From positions 1 through 21,978 of the IMG/VR virus record IMGVR_UViG_3300049489_000354: a DNA stretch of 21,978 nucleotides. One strand, 5' to 3'. Both the position numbers and the translations under genes were made by a program. Positions 16,437-21,799 of this stretch are shown here, in pieces. The DNA comes from a virus. The number at the start of each line of letters is the position of its first letter. Within the stretch, counting starts at the first letter, position 1. The notes beneath the pieces were generated by a model, which saw nothing but the letters and a program-made list of their open reading frames with translations, did not search any database and was not told the DNA's origin.

Positions 16437-17671
16437 TGTCATTCCTGTATTTGACGGGGTCACGGTTTAACCTGTTCAGCGTCGGGACCGTTAGCGAAGA
16501 CCCGGCAGGGCACGCTTACGGGGCGATAACTAAACTGTACGATTCAGACCCCGGAAGCCCTCATATTTTTAGCGGCACGAGTGACGATTCTTACTTTCGT
16601 GTGAGACAGAATCGTCTAAGCAATGGTGGGTTTGAAACCGCTTCCCTTTCTGGATGGACGAACGGAAGCGCTGGGACTGGATCGGCGGCAGAGACGTCGG
16701 TCGGTGCCGAGGTGAATTCAGGCACTAAGGCCGCAAAGCTCGACGGTAGTAGCGGGGTCAATTACGGATCTCTCAGCCAGACTGTAACCGTTTCGGCAGG
16801 AGAAGCGTTTCAGATAACCGCGTGGATCAAGGTTGCGAGCGCGGGGGCAGATCAAGGGCTCGTGTACGTTCAGAATCTCCGGACTGGGAAGTACCTTACG
16901 GCTGCCGCGGCATGGCAGACTACGCGGACTTTCTGCATAGGGCATTCGACGGCGACGTACACTCAAAAAGACTTGCAGTTTTCGGTTGAATCTTTCGACG
17001 CTTGCCGCGTGGATACGATGCCGCTCAAAATTGAGATTTACTGTGAGTCAGGCCCAGCGTACTTCGACGATATTCTTTTAGTGTCTGGCGTGACATTCGC
17101 CGGGATCTTCGGGCATAACTACGGTCCAGTGAGTCCGCTAGTCCAATCCTCAGATGACGGCTCCGCATGGACGACGCGGTCAACGATGACGATTAGGCGA
17201 CCAGCCTTCTATTCGACCTTCTCAATCGTATACGCCGAGTACTGGCAGATACTCCTGAGTGGTACAAACCATGAAGCGCCTTACACCGGAGAGGCTGTCC
17301 TAGGCCAGTACCAGACCGCGGCCACGTCTCAAGATTGGGGCTTCTCAATCGAGGATGAAATACCAGGCGTCCGCAACACCGGACCTTCGGGGCGCGCATC
17401 GGTTTATTCGTTCTCGCGCGATCCACGGCAACTACTGACTATGACTGTTGGCCCGCGATCACTGACGGCGGCTCGTGATCTAACAGGCGCTCTCTGGCTG
17501 CGATCAGAGCAGGGGCGTTATCCCGTGGTCGCGGTCCCGATTGACACTGAGTCCGACGTGATCTTCGGCCGCATGATGGAGCCGATGAGACTAGACCGCG
17601 TGTTTGATGCGGTGTATTCGGCGGGTGGCGTGATGATCCAGGGCGACCCGTTCCCGACGGTTGGGCTCTAA
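16436..17671 (+). CDS. Tail protein with galactose-binding/CBM-like domain
   Basis: The last late gene seen, 411 aa. Residues about 58-215 show the pattern of a jelly-roll carbohydrate-binding module (CBM4/9 or similar): NRLSNGGFETASLSGWTNG, NSGTKAAKLDG, SLSQTVTVSAGEAFQITAWIKV and GPAYFDDILLVSG. The flanking parts are beta-rich, with an N-terminal FLYLTGSRFNLFSV and a C-terminal GRMMEPMRLDRVFDAVYSAGG, perhaps attaching to the tail. Together with the LamG-bearing gene before it, it probably makes up the receptor-binding apparatus. Its ATG overlaps the previous TGA by one base (TGATG), and GGGAGG lies nine bases upstream. No peptidoglycan hydrolase motif was recognised. Confidence 0.65.
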   Translation: MSFLYLTGSRFNLFSVGTVSEDPAGHAYGAITKLYDSDPGSPHIFSGTSDDSYFRVRQNRLSNGGFETASLSGWTNGSAGTGSAAETSVGAEVNSGTKAAKLDGSSGVNYGSLSQTVTVSAGEAFQITAWIKVASAGADQGLVYVQNLRTGKYLTAAAAWQTTRTFCIGHSTATYTQKDLQFSVESFDACRVDTMPLKIEIYCESGPAYFDDILLVSGVTFAGIFGHNYGPVSPLVQSSDDGSAWTTRSTMTIRRPAFYSTFSIVYAEYWQILLSGTNHEAPYTGEAVLGQYQTAATSQDWGFSIEDEIPGVRNTGPSGRASVYSFSRDPRQLLTMTVGPRSLTAARDLTGALWLRSEQGRYPVVAVPIDTESDVIFGRMMEPMRLDRVFDAVYSAGGVMIQGDPFPTVGL

Positions 17672-17745
17672 CGGCAGTGAGTTAACGACGCGAGTAGGCC
17701 TAGCAGGCAAGCTAGGATCAGGCCTAGAACTGCGCGGGCCGGCAT
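17668..17745 (-). CDS. Possible 25-aa membrane peptide
   Basis: A 25-codon frame on the - strand, MPARAVLGLILACLLGLLASLTHCR, with one hydrophobic helix. It starts inside the last codons of the lipoprotein gene in another frame and ends just over the stop of the convergent tail gene. A weak GAGAC precedes the ATG. It might be a membrane peptide coupled to the lipoprotein, or a chance frame: the Leu-rich stretch overlaps a hairpin. Confidence 0.22.
   Translation of the reverse strand: MPARAVLGLILACLLGLLASLTHCR
17699..17716. terminator. Possible hairpin between converging operons
   Basis: CCTAGC (17699-17704) pairs with GCTAGG (17711-17716) around a six-base loop, lying between the converging tail and lipoprotein genes. 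A GGCCTAG word is present at 17697 and again at 17721. No T-run is visible on either strand, so termination here is only a suggestion from location. Confidence 0.3.
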
Positions 17746-18203
17746 GTCTCGATGTAATCCTGTCTCGGACCGACGCGCTCGATATACACGCGGTATGACT
17801 CCGAGAAGACATTTGATGCCTTGGTCAACACGACTCCAGGCTCGCGCCCGACTTCGGCGCTAACTCCCTGAGCACGTATCGCGATCACCACTGCCGCGGT
17901 GTACTGGTCGATTCTGACGTTGACGGGTATCCCCACGGCTCGCAATACCGCCCAATGGTAGACCGGTGACTCGGCTCGACACGGCGGTTCCGGTGTAGGC
18001 GTCGCGGTTGGCGTCGGCGTTGCGGCCGGTGTTGGCGCGGGTGTCGGCGCAGGCGTCGGCGTGGGCGTAGGGGACGGATCGACGGCGGCACGCTGAGCAT
18101 CTGGCACAAGCGCGGCGAGTGGCTGGATTGACGCCACCGATGGTGCTACCGGCGATGAGCAGGCAGCGGCGAAGGCGGCGGTAACGGCTAGCGTGAGTCT
18201 CAT
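17724..18203 (-). CDS. Lipoprotein with Pro/Thr linker and C-terminal domain
   Basis: A 159-aa exported protein. A short signal sequence (MRLTLAVTAAFAAAC) ends at a Cys followed by SSP, suggesting lipid anchoring, although the AAA-C box lacks the usual Leu at -3. Residues about 43-74 are almost entirely Pro, Thr and Ala, an extended linker able to span a cell wall. The C-terminal domain of about 85 aa has Cys at each end (EPPC and ETC), perhaps a disulfide, with strands such as YRVYIERVG; I do not recognise it. ATG overlaps the NinB-like stop (ATGA), preceded by AAAGGA. Possible roles are superinfection exclusion or cell-surface change; an outer-spanin role is less likely. Confidence 0.65.
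   Translation of the reverse strand: MRLTLAVTAAFAAACSSPVAPSVASIQPLAALVPDAQRAAVDPSPTPTPTPAPTPAPTPAATPTPTATPTPEPPCRAESPVYHWAVLRAVGIPVNVRIDQYTAAVVIAIRAQGVSAEVGREPGVVLTKASNVFSESYRVYIERVGPRQDYIETCRPAQF
17990..18072. repeat. GGC/GTN-type imperfect short repeat (Pro/Thr linker DNA)
   Basis: On the + strand this reads as near-repeats of GGCGTCGGCGT and GGTGTNGGCG-type units, encoding the Pro-Thr-Pro-Ala linker on the - strand. Imperfect six-base periodicity makes slippage and length variation between relatives likely. Confidence 0.7.
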
Positions 18204-18589
18204 AAAATCCTTTCGTCTGCGGGGAGGTAAATTCCATTCTCGTTTAAGAGCTTCTCTGCCTTGTTTTGGAGCTCGGCGAATTGAGCCGTGGTCAGATCCT
18301 TAGTTGATGGCTCCTGAATCTCTTCGATCGTGTGACCGTTCGGAAGCGTCCGCGTCACCGTCCTGGGGCCGAGGATCATCGCCTTTAGTGTGCGATGCGC
18401 GGAGTCCTTTAGCGCCGCCAAGTCGCGCTTCTCGAGGTGCTCCGGGTATGACTCATATCCTGTCCAGTCCGCAAAGGCCGGTACGATGAGTGCCCAATAG
18501 CGGGAATTCTGGCGCAGGGTCCGGCGGCGCGCCTCGCTCTCGACCGTCACCGTCAACGGCTCGCCTGGCTTGAACCGCGCGAAGTCCAC
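18200..18589 (-). CDS. NinB-like recombination protein
   Basis: A 129-aa protein with the layout of the NinB/Orf recombination-mediator family: an early VTVESEARRRTLRQNSRYWALIVPAF (compare 'RSLDQN..LWA' in lambda NinB), a helical middle, then STKDLTTAQFAELQNKAEKLLNENGIYLP, close to 'STS.M...EFAEL' near the end of NinB. Such proteins bind single-stranded DNA and assist recombinase loading. It follows the ERF and exonuclease genes, consistent with a recombination set. GTG 18589 is preferred because GGGAGGG lies six bases upstream; the longer frame runs into the exonuclease gene. A TTG about 25 codons upstream is the main alternative. Family assignment is moderate. Confidence 0.6.
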   Translation of the reverse strand: MDFARFKPGEPLTVTVESEARRRTLRQNSRYWALIVPAFADWTGYESYPEHLEKRDLAALKDSAHRTLKAMILGPRTVTRTLPNGHTIEEIQEPSTKDLTTAQFAELQNKAEKLLNENGIYLPADERIL

Positions 18590-18594
18590 GGCGA

Positions 18595-18613
18595 CCCTCC
18601 CGGCATATGCCGG
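18595..18613 (-). promoter_or_regulatory. Palindrome overlapping the NinB-like ribosome-binding site
   Basis: A perfect 14-base palindrome CCGGCATATGCCGG (18600-18613) ends within the Shine-Dalgarno GGGAGGG (18601-18595, - strand). As RNA it could form a CCGGC/GCCGG hairpin with an AUAU loop and partly hide the ribosome-binding site. It could also be a DNA operator. Confidence 0.5.
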
Positions 18614-18671
18614 ATGGGGGCAGATAACCCCGCGGTTAATCGTGGCCGGGAAGGTTGTCTTCAAGCGTGGT

Positions 18672-19247
18672 TCATACGCGGTAGCGGGCGACGATTCCCG
18701 CCACTTCGGCGAGGAACTTCTCGACCTCGGCCTCGGCCATCGCGATCCAGGCGTCATCTCGGACCAATCGCGGGGCGATCCAAAGCCGGGAAGGCTCCGG
18801 CATCCGAACGTCATAGCTGGCGAAGTCTGACCATTTCCGCTCGGGATAGCAGGCTAACTGCCATTGCATTTGTGGGACGTGTTCGGGCGGTACGACTCCA
18901 TCAATCATCCAACCGACATGCGTCGCGGTGTTCGGGCACTTGATTTCGAGGATGCCTTCGTCGCCGATTTCGCCATCGGCCGACGCGCCGGACTCGAGCC
19001 GCGGGTGTGACCTGCCGGGGAGCTTATCCACGAGCTGTCCCGTGGCTGCCTCGTAGGCCGCGCGTGCGAAGGGCTCCTGTTCTGATCCCCATCGCATCGC
19101 ATCGGACTCGTAGGATGGCGCATACTGCCCCGTCAGGCGCTCGGCGACCAGTTGATCCCGGAGGGAGGCGCGGGTCTTGCCCTTGCCTTTGGCAAGGACG
19201 GCGGATATCTGCGATGCGCGGACGCGGCCAAGGCCTGCCGGGTTCAT
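18672..19247 (-). CDS. YqaJ-like phage recombination exonuclease
   Basis: 5'-3' exonuclease of the lambda Exo/YqaJ family that resects double-stranded ends so that the annealing protein can load. At 191 aa it is of normal length. The motifs are MRWGSEQEPFARAAYE (residues 51-66, E56/E58), then ASADGEIGDEGILEIKCPN with the metal-binding D91 and E101 and the catalytic K103, and VPPEHVPQMQWQLAC, where the Gln-x-x-x-Gln helix of this family lies. The ATG overlaps the ERF stop in ATGA, so exonuclease and annealing protein are translationally coupled, as expected for interacting partners. The protein appears intact. Confidence 0.9.
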   Translation of the reverse strand: MNPAGLGRVRASQISAVLAKGKGKTRASLRDQLVAERLTGQYAPSYESDAMRWGSEQEPFARAAYEAATGQLVDKLPGRSHPRLESGASADGEIGDEGILEIKCPNTATHVGWMIDGVVPPEHVPQMQWQLACYPERKWSDFASYDVRMPEPSRLWIAPRLVRDDAWIAMAEAEVEKFLAEVAGIVARYRV

Positions 19248-19963
19248 GCCTTCGCCTTCGCCGGCAGATCGTGACCGGCATAATCAGCCTCCTCTTGATC
19301 GCTGCCAAACGGATTAGGGCCTTTGGCTTGTTTTCGCGGAGGCGGCGTTAGCTTCGCTTTCATGGCGTCCTTGACGGTGGTCAGGTGGCGCAGTGCGTCC
19401 TGATCGTCTCCGCAGGCCTTTACGGCCAACTGCCACACCGTCTTCAGGGCTTCAAGCGTATCGGCGCCCTCGATGGCTGCCTGATGATTCGCGCGGGCAG
19501 ATTCGGACATCCGCTCGGGCTCAGGGGAGACCTTGCCGCTCGCGCTGTTCCCGTCGTCGTCGGCCTGGGCGACGCCTACGATGGACGCCAAAGCGTACCG
19601 GCGGGCGTAGGTGATCGCGGAGCCGATGCCTTGTGGGGTCACCATTGCCGGCTGTCCCTTCTCGACGACGGACGGGATCACGGGGACATCCAGGGTTGAG
19701 CGCGACCATTCGCCCGACGAATGAAGAAGGATCGTTTCGACCGAGACGAGGACCGGGGACGCGCCCTGTACCGTCTCAACGTTCTGGACGATGGAGAGTC
19801 CGTGCTTTGAGAGCGCGGGGCGGATCGCGTCCCAAACGCTCGCAAGGTCGGCGTATTTCGAGCGGAAGAAGGGATTCGCTGCGCCCTTAGCTGCGAAGGT
19901 TATCTCGCCCTGGGCCTTGGAAAGCGCCTCGGCAAGTGCGGCGATTGATGGCGACGTGTTCAT
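19244..19963 (-). CDS. erf: ERF-family single-strand annealing protein
   Basis: Recombinase that anneals complementary single strands, partner of the following exonuclease. The ERF signature is present: a start helix SIAALAEALSKAQGEI, then NPFFRSKYADLASVWDAIRPALSKHGLSIVQ, and the conserved TPQGIGSAITYARRYALASIVGV followed by ADDDGN. A variable linker and C-terminal part follow, ending in NPFGSDQEEADYAGHDLPAKAKA, a likely protein-interaction tail. I chose ATG 19963, giving 239 aa: it is preceded by GGGGGA and overlaps the upstream stop by one base (TAATG). The longer frame would overlap the upstream gene extensively. Confidence 0.92.
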   Translation of the reverse strand: MNTSPSIAALAEALSKAQGEITFAAKGAANPFFRSKYADLASVWDAIRPALSKHGLSIVQNVETVQGASPVLVSVETILLHSSGEWSRSTLDVPVIPSVVEKGQPAMVTPQGIGSAITYARRYALASIVGVAQADDDGNSASGKVSPEPERMSESARANHQAAIEGADTLEALKTVWQLAVKACGDDQDALRHLTTVKDAMKAKLTPPPRKQAKGPNPFGSDQEEADYAGHDLPAKAKA

Positions 19964-20280
19964 TAGAATGTCCCCCGTCCTTCGCCGATGTGGTTCTCGT
20001 ATTGAGAAACGACCCAGTTCCCAAGCGCCCATTTCTGCGAGTCGGGGATCGCCGGATCGCGGCGCAGCGTTATGTAAGTGTGATACTTCTTCGCGCCTGT
20101 CTTGTCCTGATACTGACGCGAAGGGAATGAGGCGTAGTAACCCGGCCCGTCCTTCTTTCGCCAGATGGCGATGGAGTTGATCTCGAATCCCGCGAGGGGG
20201 CCACAGTCCTCGTGGAATTCGATGGCGGCCTCGGCGACTGGGCCTTTGTCCTTGGGAGTGAATCGGCAGGTGATGGTCAT
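19963..20280 (-). CDS. 105-aa protein with SpoVG-like motif
   Basis: A small protein directly before ERF. The segment GFEINSIAIWRKKDGPGYYASFPSRQYQDKTGAKKYHTYITL resembles the strand-loop pattern of SpoVG-type nucleic acid binding proteins ('G..I....DG..V..PS++'). Whether it binds DNA or RNA here is inference. The C-terminal WALGNWVVSQYENH looks helical. ATG 20280 is chosen because AAAGGAC lies seven bases upstream and an ATGA overlap with another frame's stop is present; a longer frame to 20430 exists but mixes with the preceding small gene. It joins ERF by a one-base overlap. Confidence 0.6.
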   Translation of the reverse strand: MTITCRFTPKDKGPVAEAAIEFHEDCGPLAGFEINSIAIWRKKDGPGYYASFPSRQYQDKTGAKKYHTYITLRRDPAIPDSQKWALGNWVVSQYENHIGEGRGTF

Positions 20281-20430
20281 TGAGTGTCCTTTGTTAGCCC
20301 CTCGCGGAGCAGTTGAACGAGATACAGCAGTCGGGAGATAGCGGCGTCGCCGGTCTTCCTTGCCACCGAAGCAGAGCTTGAAGGCGGTGTGATAAATCTC
20401 GAATCTCAGGCGGGAGTCTGACTCACTCAT
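20277..20430 (-). pseudogene. Short early gene with an apparent frameshift
   Basis: Two good coding segments lie in different frames. From ATG 20430 the first reads MSESDSRLRFEIYHTAFKLC then FGGKED; one frame over, the second reads KTGDAAISRLLYLVQLLREG then LTKDTQ, stopping at 20277 in an ATGA overlap with the next gene. A one-base change near 20350-20366 would join them into a protein of about 50 aa. As it stands the first frame runs into the next gene and the second could start only at GTG 20366 (29 aa) without a Shine-Dalgarno. Either a recent mutation, a sequence error, or a real short GTG gene would explain this. Function unknown. Confidence 0.45.
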
Positions 20431-20452
20431 GGTTAGGTTCGGGTCCTTTCTT

Positions 20453-20752
20453 TCAGGGCTTTCGTGATGCCGGAATCCTGTTCGCCTGGTATTCCGCGAC
20501 GGCTAGCGCGATGATGCCGGCATCGCTCGGGGTGTGATGCCAAGGGCAGTTACGCGAGTCGCATTCGACGTAGATTCCTCTTCGGCCGTTTGTGACTACG
20601 CTGAAGCGAGTGTTATTGCAGTATGGGCATCCAGGCTTGATCCGGTCCGGGTAAAAGACGCTGGAATCGTCGTCGAAGAAACACTCTAGGCACCACTTGC
20701 CGGGATCGCTGACCGGCCGGCCGCACATGCCTTCACATTTGGCGCTAGACAT
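20453..20752 (-). CDS. Double zinc-ribbon protein
   Basis: A 99-aa protein with eight Cys in two clusters: C6, C10, C21, C24 (KCEGMCGRPV...WCLEC) and C42, C45, C64, C69 (GCPYC...YVECDSRNC), followed by PWHH. Each cluster could bind a zinc ion. Two linked zinc ribbons suggest a DNA, RNA or protein contact role in early phage functions, but no specific family is recognised. ATG 20752 is used because the longer frame covers the upstream 51-aa gene; GGAGAGG lies about ten bases upstream and the start overlaps that gene's stop by eight bases. Its operon position points to early expression. Confidence 0.65.
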   Translation of the reverse strand: MSSAKCEGMCGRPVSDPGKWCLECFFDDDSSVFYPDRIKPGCPYCNNTRFSVVTNGRRGIYVECDSRNCPWHHTPSDAGIIALAVAEYQANRIPASRKP

Positions 20753-20900
20753 GGGCGGTGAACCTCTCCGCCAGCGGGTAGGCGTCTCTGGGCTCGTCCG
20801 GGTATTCGTACCGCTCCGGGGTTGATTCTGGGTCGGCATCGGGGTGATGCGTCCGGAATCCGAGGGCGATCAGTGCGCGCGTGAATTCGTCTTGGGTCAT
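20745..20900 (-). CDS. 51-aa acidic protein
   Basis: MTQDEFTRALIALGFRTHHP opens the protein; the rest is Pro- and Asp/Glu-rich (DADPESTPERYEYPDEPRDA) and ends ERFTAHV. No family recognised. The gene is supported by AAAGG seven bases before the ATG, an ATGA overlap with the upstream stop, and an eight-base overlap with the zinc-ribbon gene. Possibly an inhibitor or small host-modulating protein, but this is only a guess from size and charge. Confidence 0.6.
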   Translation of the reverse strand: MTQDEFTRALIALGFRTHHPDADPESTPERYEYPDEPRDAYPLAERFTAHV

Positions 20901-21112
20901 TGATTAGCCTTTCGGTCGATAGCGGAGAGAGCGCCTTCGATCGCGCTGGCCATAATGTCGCGATGGTCGGAGCGTATCTCCATTAGGTAGCGCTTGCGGC
21001 CGAGTCCCCAATCGCGACGCACAAACCACTGCATGTAATGGCCTGCACCAGCCTTTTCGGCTCTCCGGCGCAATTGCGTCATAGTGAGCGCGCTTCGGCT
21101 CAATTGGGTCAT
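20897..21112 (-). CDS. 71-aa basic protein, unknown function
   Basis: Second gene of the leftward operon. The protein is basic, with RRRAEKAGAGHYMQWFVRRDWGLGRKRYLMEI in the middle and a C-terminal helix ASAIEGALSAIDRKAN. No family recognised. ATG 21112 is preferred to the in-frame ATG 21082, since GAGGAG lies eight bases before it and the start overlaps the upstream stop (ATGA). The first two possible starts share the residues MTQL, a small internal duplication. The positive charge would allow nucleic acid contact, but that is not established. Confidence 0.6.
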   Translation of the reverse strand: MTQLSRSALTMTQLRRRAEKAGAGHYMQWFVRRDWGLGRKRYLMEIRSDHRDIMASAIEGALSAIDRKANQ

Positions 21113-21321
21113 TTGGTAGTCTCCTCAATGAGTGAATCGGCGAGTCGGATTGCGTAGCGTGCGAGGCGGGCCGTGGTGCGGGCGGACTGGCCGGCCTGGT
21201 GCGGCTGATGATGATGGATCAGCCATCGCGTGTTCTTGGCCCACCAGTCGCGGGCACCGAGCGCGGAGAGCAAAAATTGATACCGATGTGCGTTGAGTCC
21301 TGCGAGCGTGATCGCGTGCAT
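21109..21321 (-). CDS. 70-aa protein, first gene of leftward operon (leaderless)
   Basis: First leftward gene, immediately after the divergent promoter. It has a His-rich central part (RWLIHHHQPHQAGQ) between helices (HRYQFLLSALGARDWW; ARLARYAIRLADSLIEE). I do not recognise a family or a helix-turn-helix. No Shine-Dalgarno precedes ATG 21321; a TAAACT -10-like hexamer ends seven bases upstream, so transcription likely starts at or near the A of ATG and the message is leaderless. The stop overlaps the next start in ATGA. First-gene position suggests an early regulator or host-takeover protein. Confidence 0.6.
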   Translation of the reverse strand: MHAITLAGLNAHRYQFLLSALGARDWWAKNTRWLIHHHQPHQAGQSARTTARLARYAIRLADSLIEETTK

Positions 21322-21327
21322 GATCGG

Positions 21328-21357
21328 AGTTTAGGCTCATGAACTTTTCCTTGTCAA
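21328..21357 (-). promoter_or_regulatory. Leftward early promoter
   Basis: On the - strand, TTGACA (21357-21352) is followed after 18 bases by TAAACT (21333-21328; four of six matches to TATAAT). The ATG of the first leftward gene begins seven bases after the -10. The -35 box is the left arm of the operator palindrome, so a bound repressor would block it. Confidence 0.65.
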
Positions 21358-21372
21358 GAAAATTTCTTGACA
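21352..21372. promoter_or_regulatory. 21-bp perfect palindromic operator
   Basis: TGTCAAGAAA (21352-21361) and TTTCTTGACA (21363-21372) are exact inverted copies around a single central A (21362). Each outer six bases is a TTGACA -35 box, one on each strand. It lies between the divergent gene 21321 and the XRE gene, so the XRE protein is its likely ligand. I saw no second copy in the window. Confidence 0.8.
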
Positions 21373-21396
21373 CGCGAGAAAGAGTAGGAGTAATGT
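21367..21396 (+). promoter_or_regulatory. Rightward promoter of the XRE gene
   Basis: TTGACA (21367-21372), 18-base spacer, then TAATGT (21391-21396; three of six, of the TANNNT type). ATG 21405 is nine bases past the -10, fitting a leaderless start. The geometry mirrors the leftward promoter. Confidence 0.5.
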
Positions 21397-21404
21397 TCGC
21401 GTCC

Positions 21405-21608
21405 ATGATCCGAATCAAACGATTGCGACTTGAACAAAAGCGCGGACAGCGCGACATCGCGGACGCGGCCGGCGTGACCACGAGGACCCTCAGCACGATC
21501 GAGAATGAGGCGGGCGGAAAGATCCAGGCGCGTGTGCGTCGCGGGATCGCGGCGGCGCTCGGCGTCGATGAGTCGGCTATTTTTTCCAAGGGCGGATACG
21601 CGCGATGA
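21405..21608 (+). CDS. XRE-family HTH regulator (repressor or Cro-like)
   Basis: A 67-aa DNA-binding protein. The helix-turn-helix is RGQRDIADAAGVTTRTLSTIENEAGGKIQ, with the usual continuation RVRRGIAAALGVDESAIF. It is a minimal single-domain protein like small phage repressors or Cro. The likely target is the palindrome in front of it, which would give autoregulation and control of the leftward operon. I favour ATG 21405, since ATG 21393 lies within the proposed -10 and has AGGAG only two bases away; 21393 would add MFAS. Which lysogeny side it serves cannot be decided here. The stop overlaps the next start (ATGA). Confidence 0.8.
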   Translation: MIRIKRLRLEQKRGQRDIADAAGVTTRTLSTIENEAGGKIQARVRRGIAAALGVDESAIFSKGGYAR

Positions 21609-21799
21609 CACAGCGGGAACGGATAACCGAGGCCGAGCAGGCGCGACTCCGCGCGATTGTTGCGGCCGATGAGCAGTACCGGCTCATCATGGCGCGGAAC
21701 ACGCGCGATGATCGCAACGCGCGGGCGCTGGCCATTGTCTACGCAGTTTGCGGGCTCGCCGCTTTGGCTGCGCTGCTTTATATTGCGGTGTCGCGATGA
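21605..21799 (+). CDS. Small single-pass membrane protein
   Basis: A 64-aa protein with a charged N-terminal helix (RITEAEQARLRAIVAADEQYRLIMARNTRDDRNARAL) and one membrane segment near the end (AIVYAVCGLAALAALLYIAV). This gives a likely tail-anchored topology with most of the chain in the cytoplasm. It is translationally coupled to the XRE gene (ATGA overlap) and to the next gene (ATGA). No family recognised; a role as a membrane partner of the regulator or in superinfection immunity is possible but unsupported. Confidence 0.65.
   Translation: MTQRERITEAEQARLRAIVAADEQYRLIMARNTRDDRNARALAIVYAVCGLAALAALLYIAVSR

Noticed and set aside
17990-18072. CRISPR-like repeat
   Set aside because: The units are short, imperfect and have no spacers; they encode the lipoprotein's Pro/Thr linker.
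18590-18814. N-terminal extension of the NinB-like protein to 204 aa
   Set aside because: It overlaps the exonuclease gene by about 140 bases and has a Ser/Arg-rich non-protein-like sequence; GTG 18589 has an excellent ribosome-binding site.
20281-20430. Fifty-residue extension of the SpoVG-like protein
   Set aside because: The latter half (RRRRYLPTAVSRSTAPRGA) looks like out-of-frame sequence and ATG 20280 has a good ribosome-binding site.
21339-21404. Longer N-terminus for the XRE gene from ATG 21339 or 21393
   Set aside because: The extension would translate the palindrome and promoter; the HTH similarity starts after 21405.
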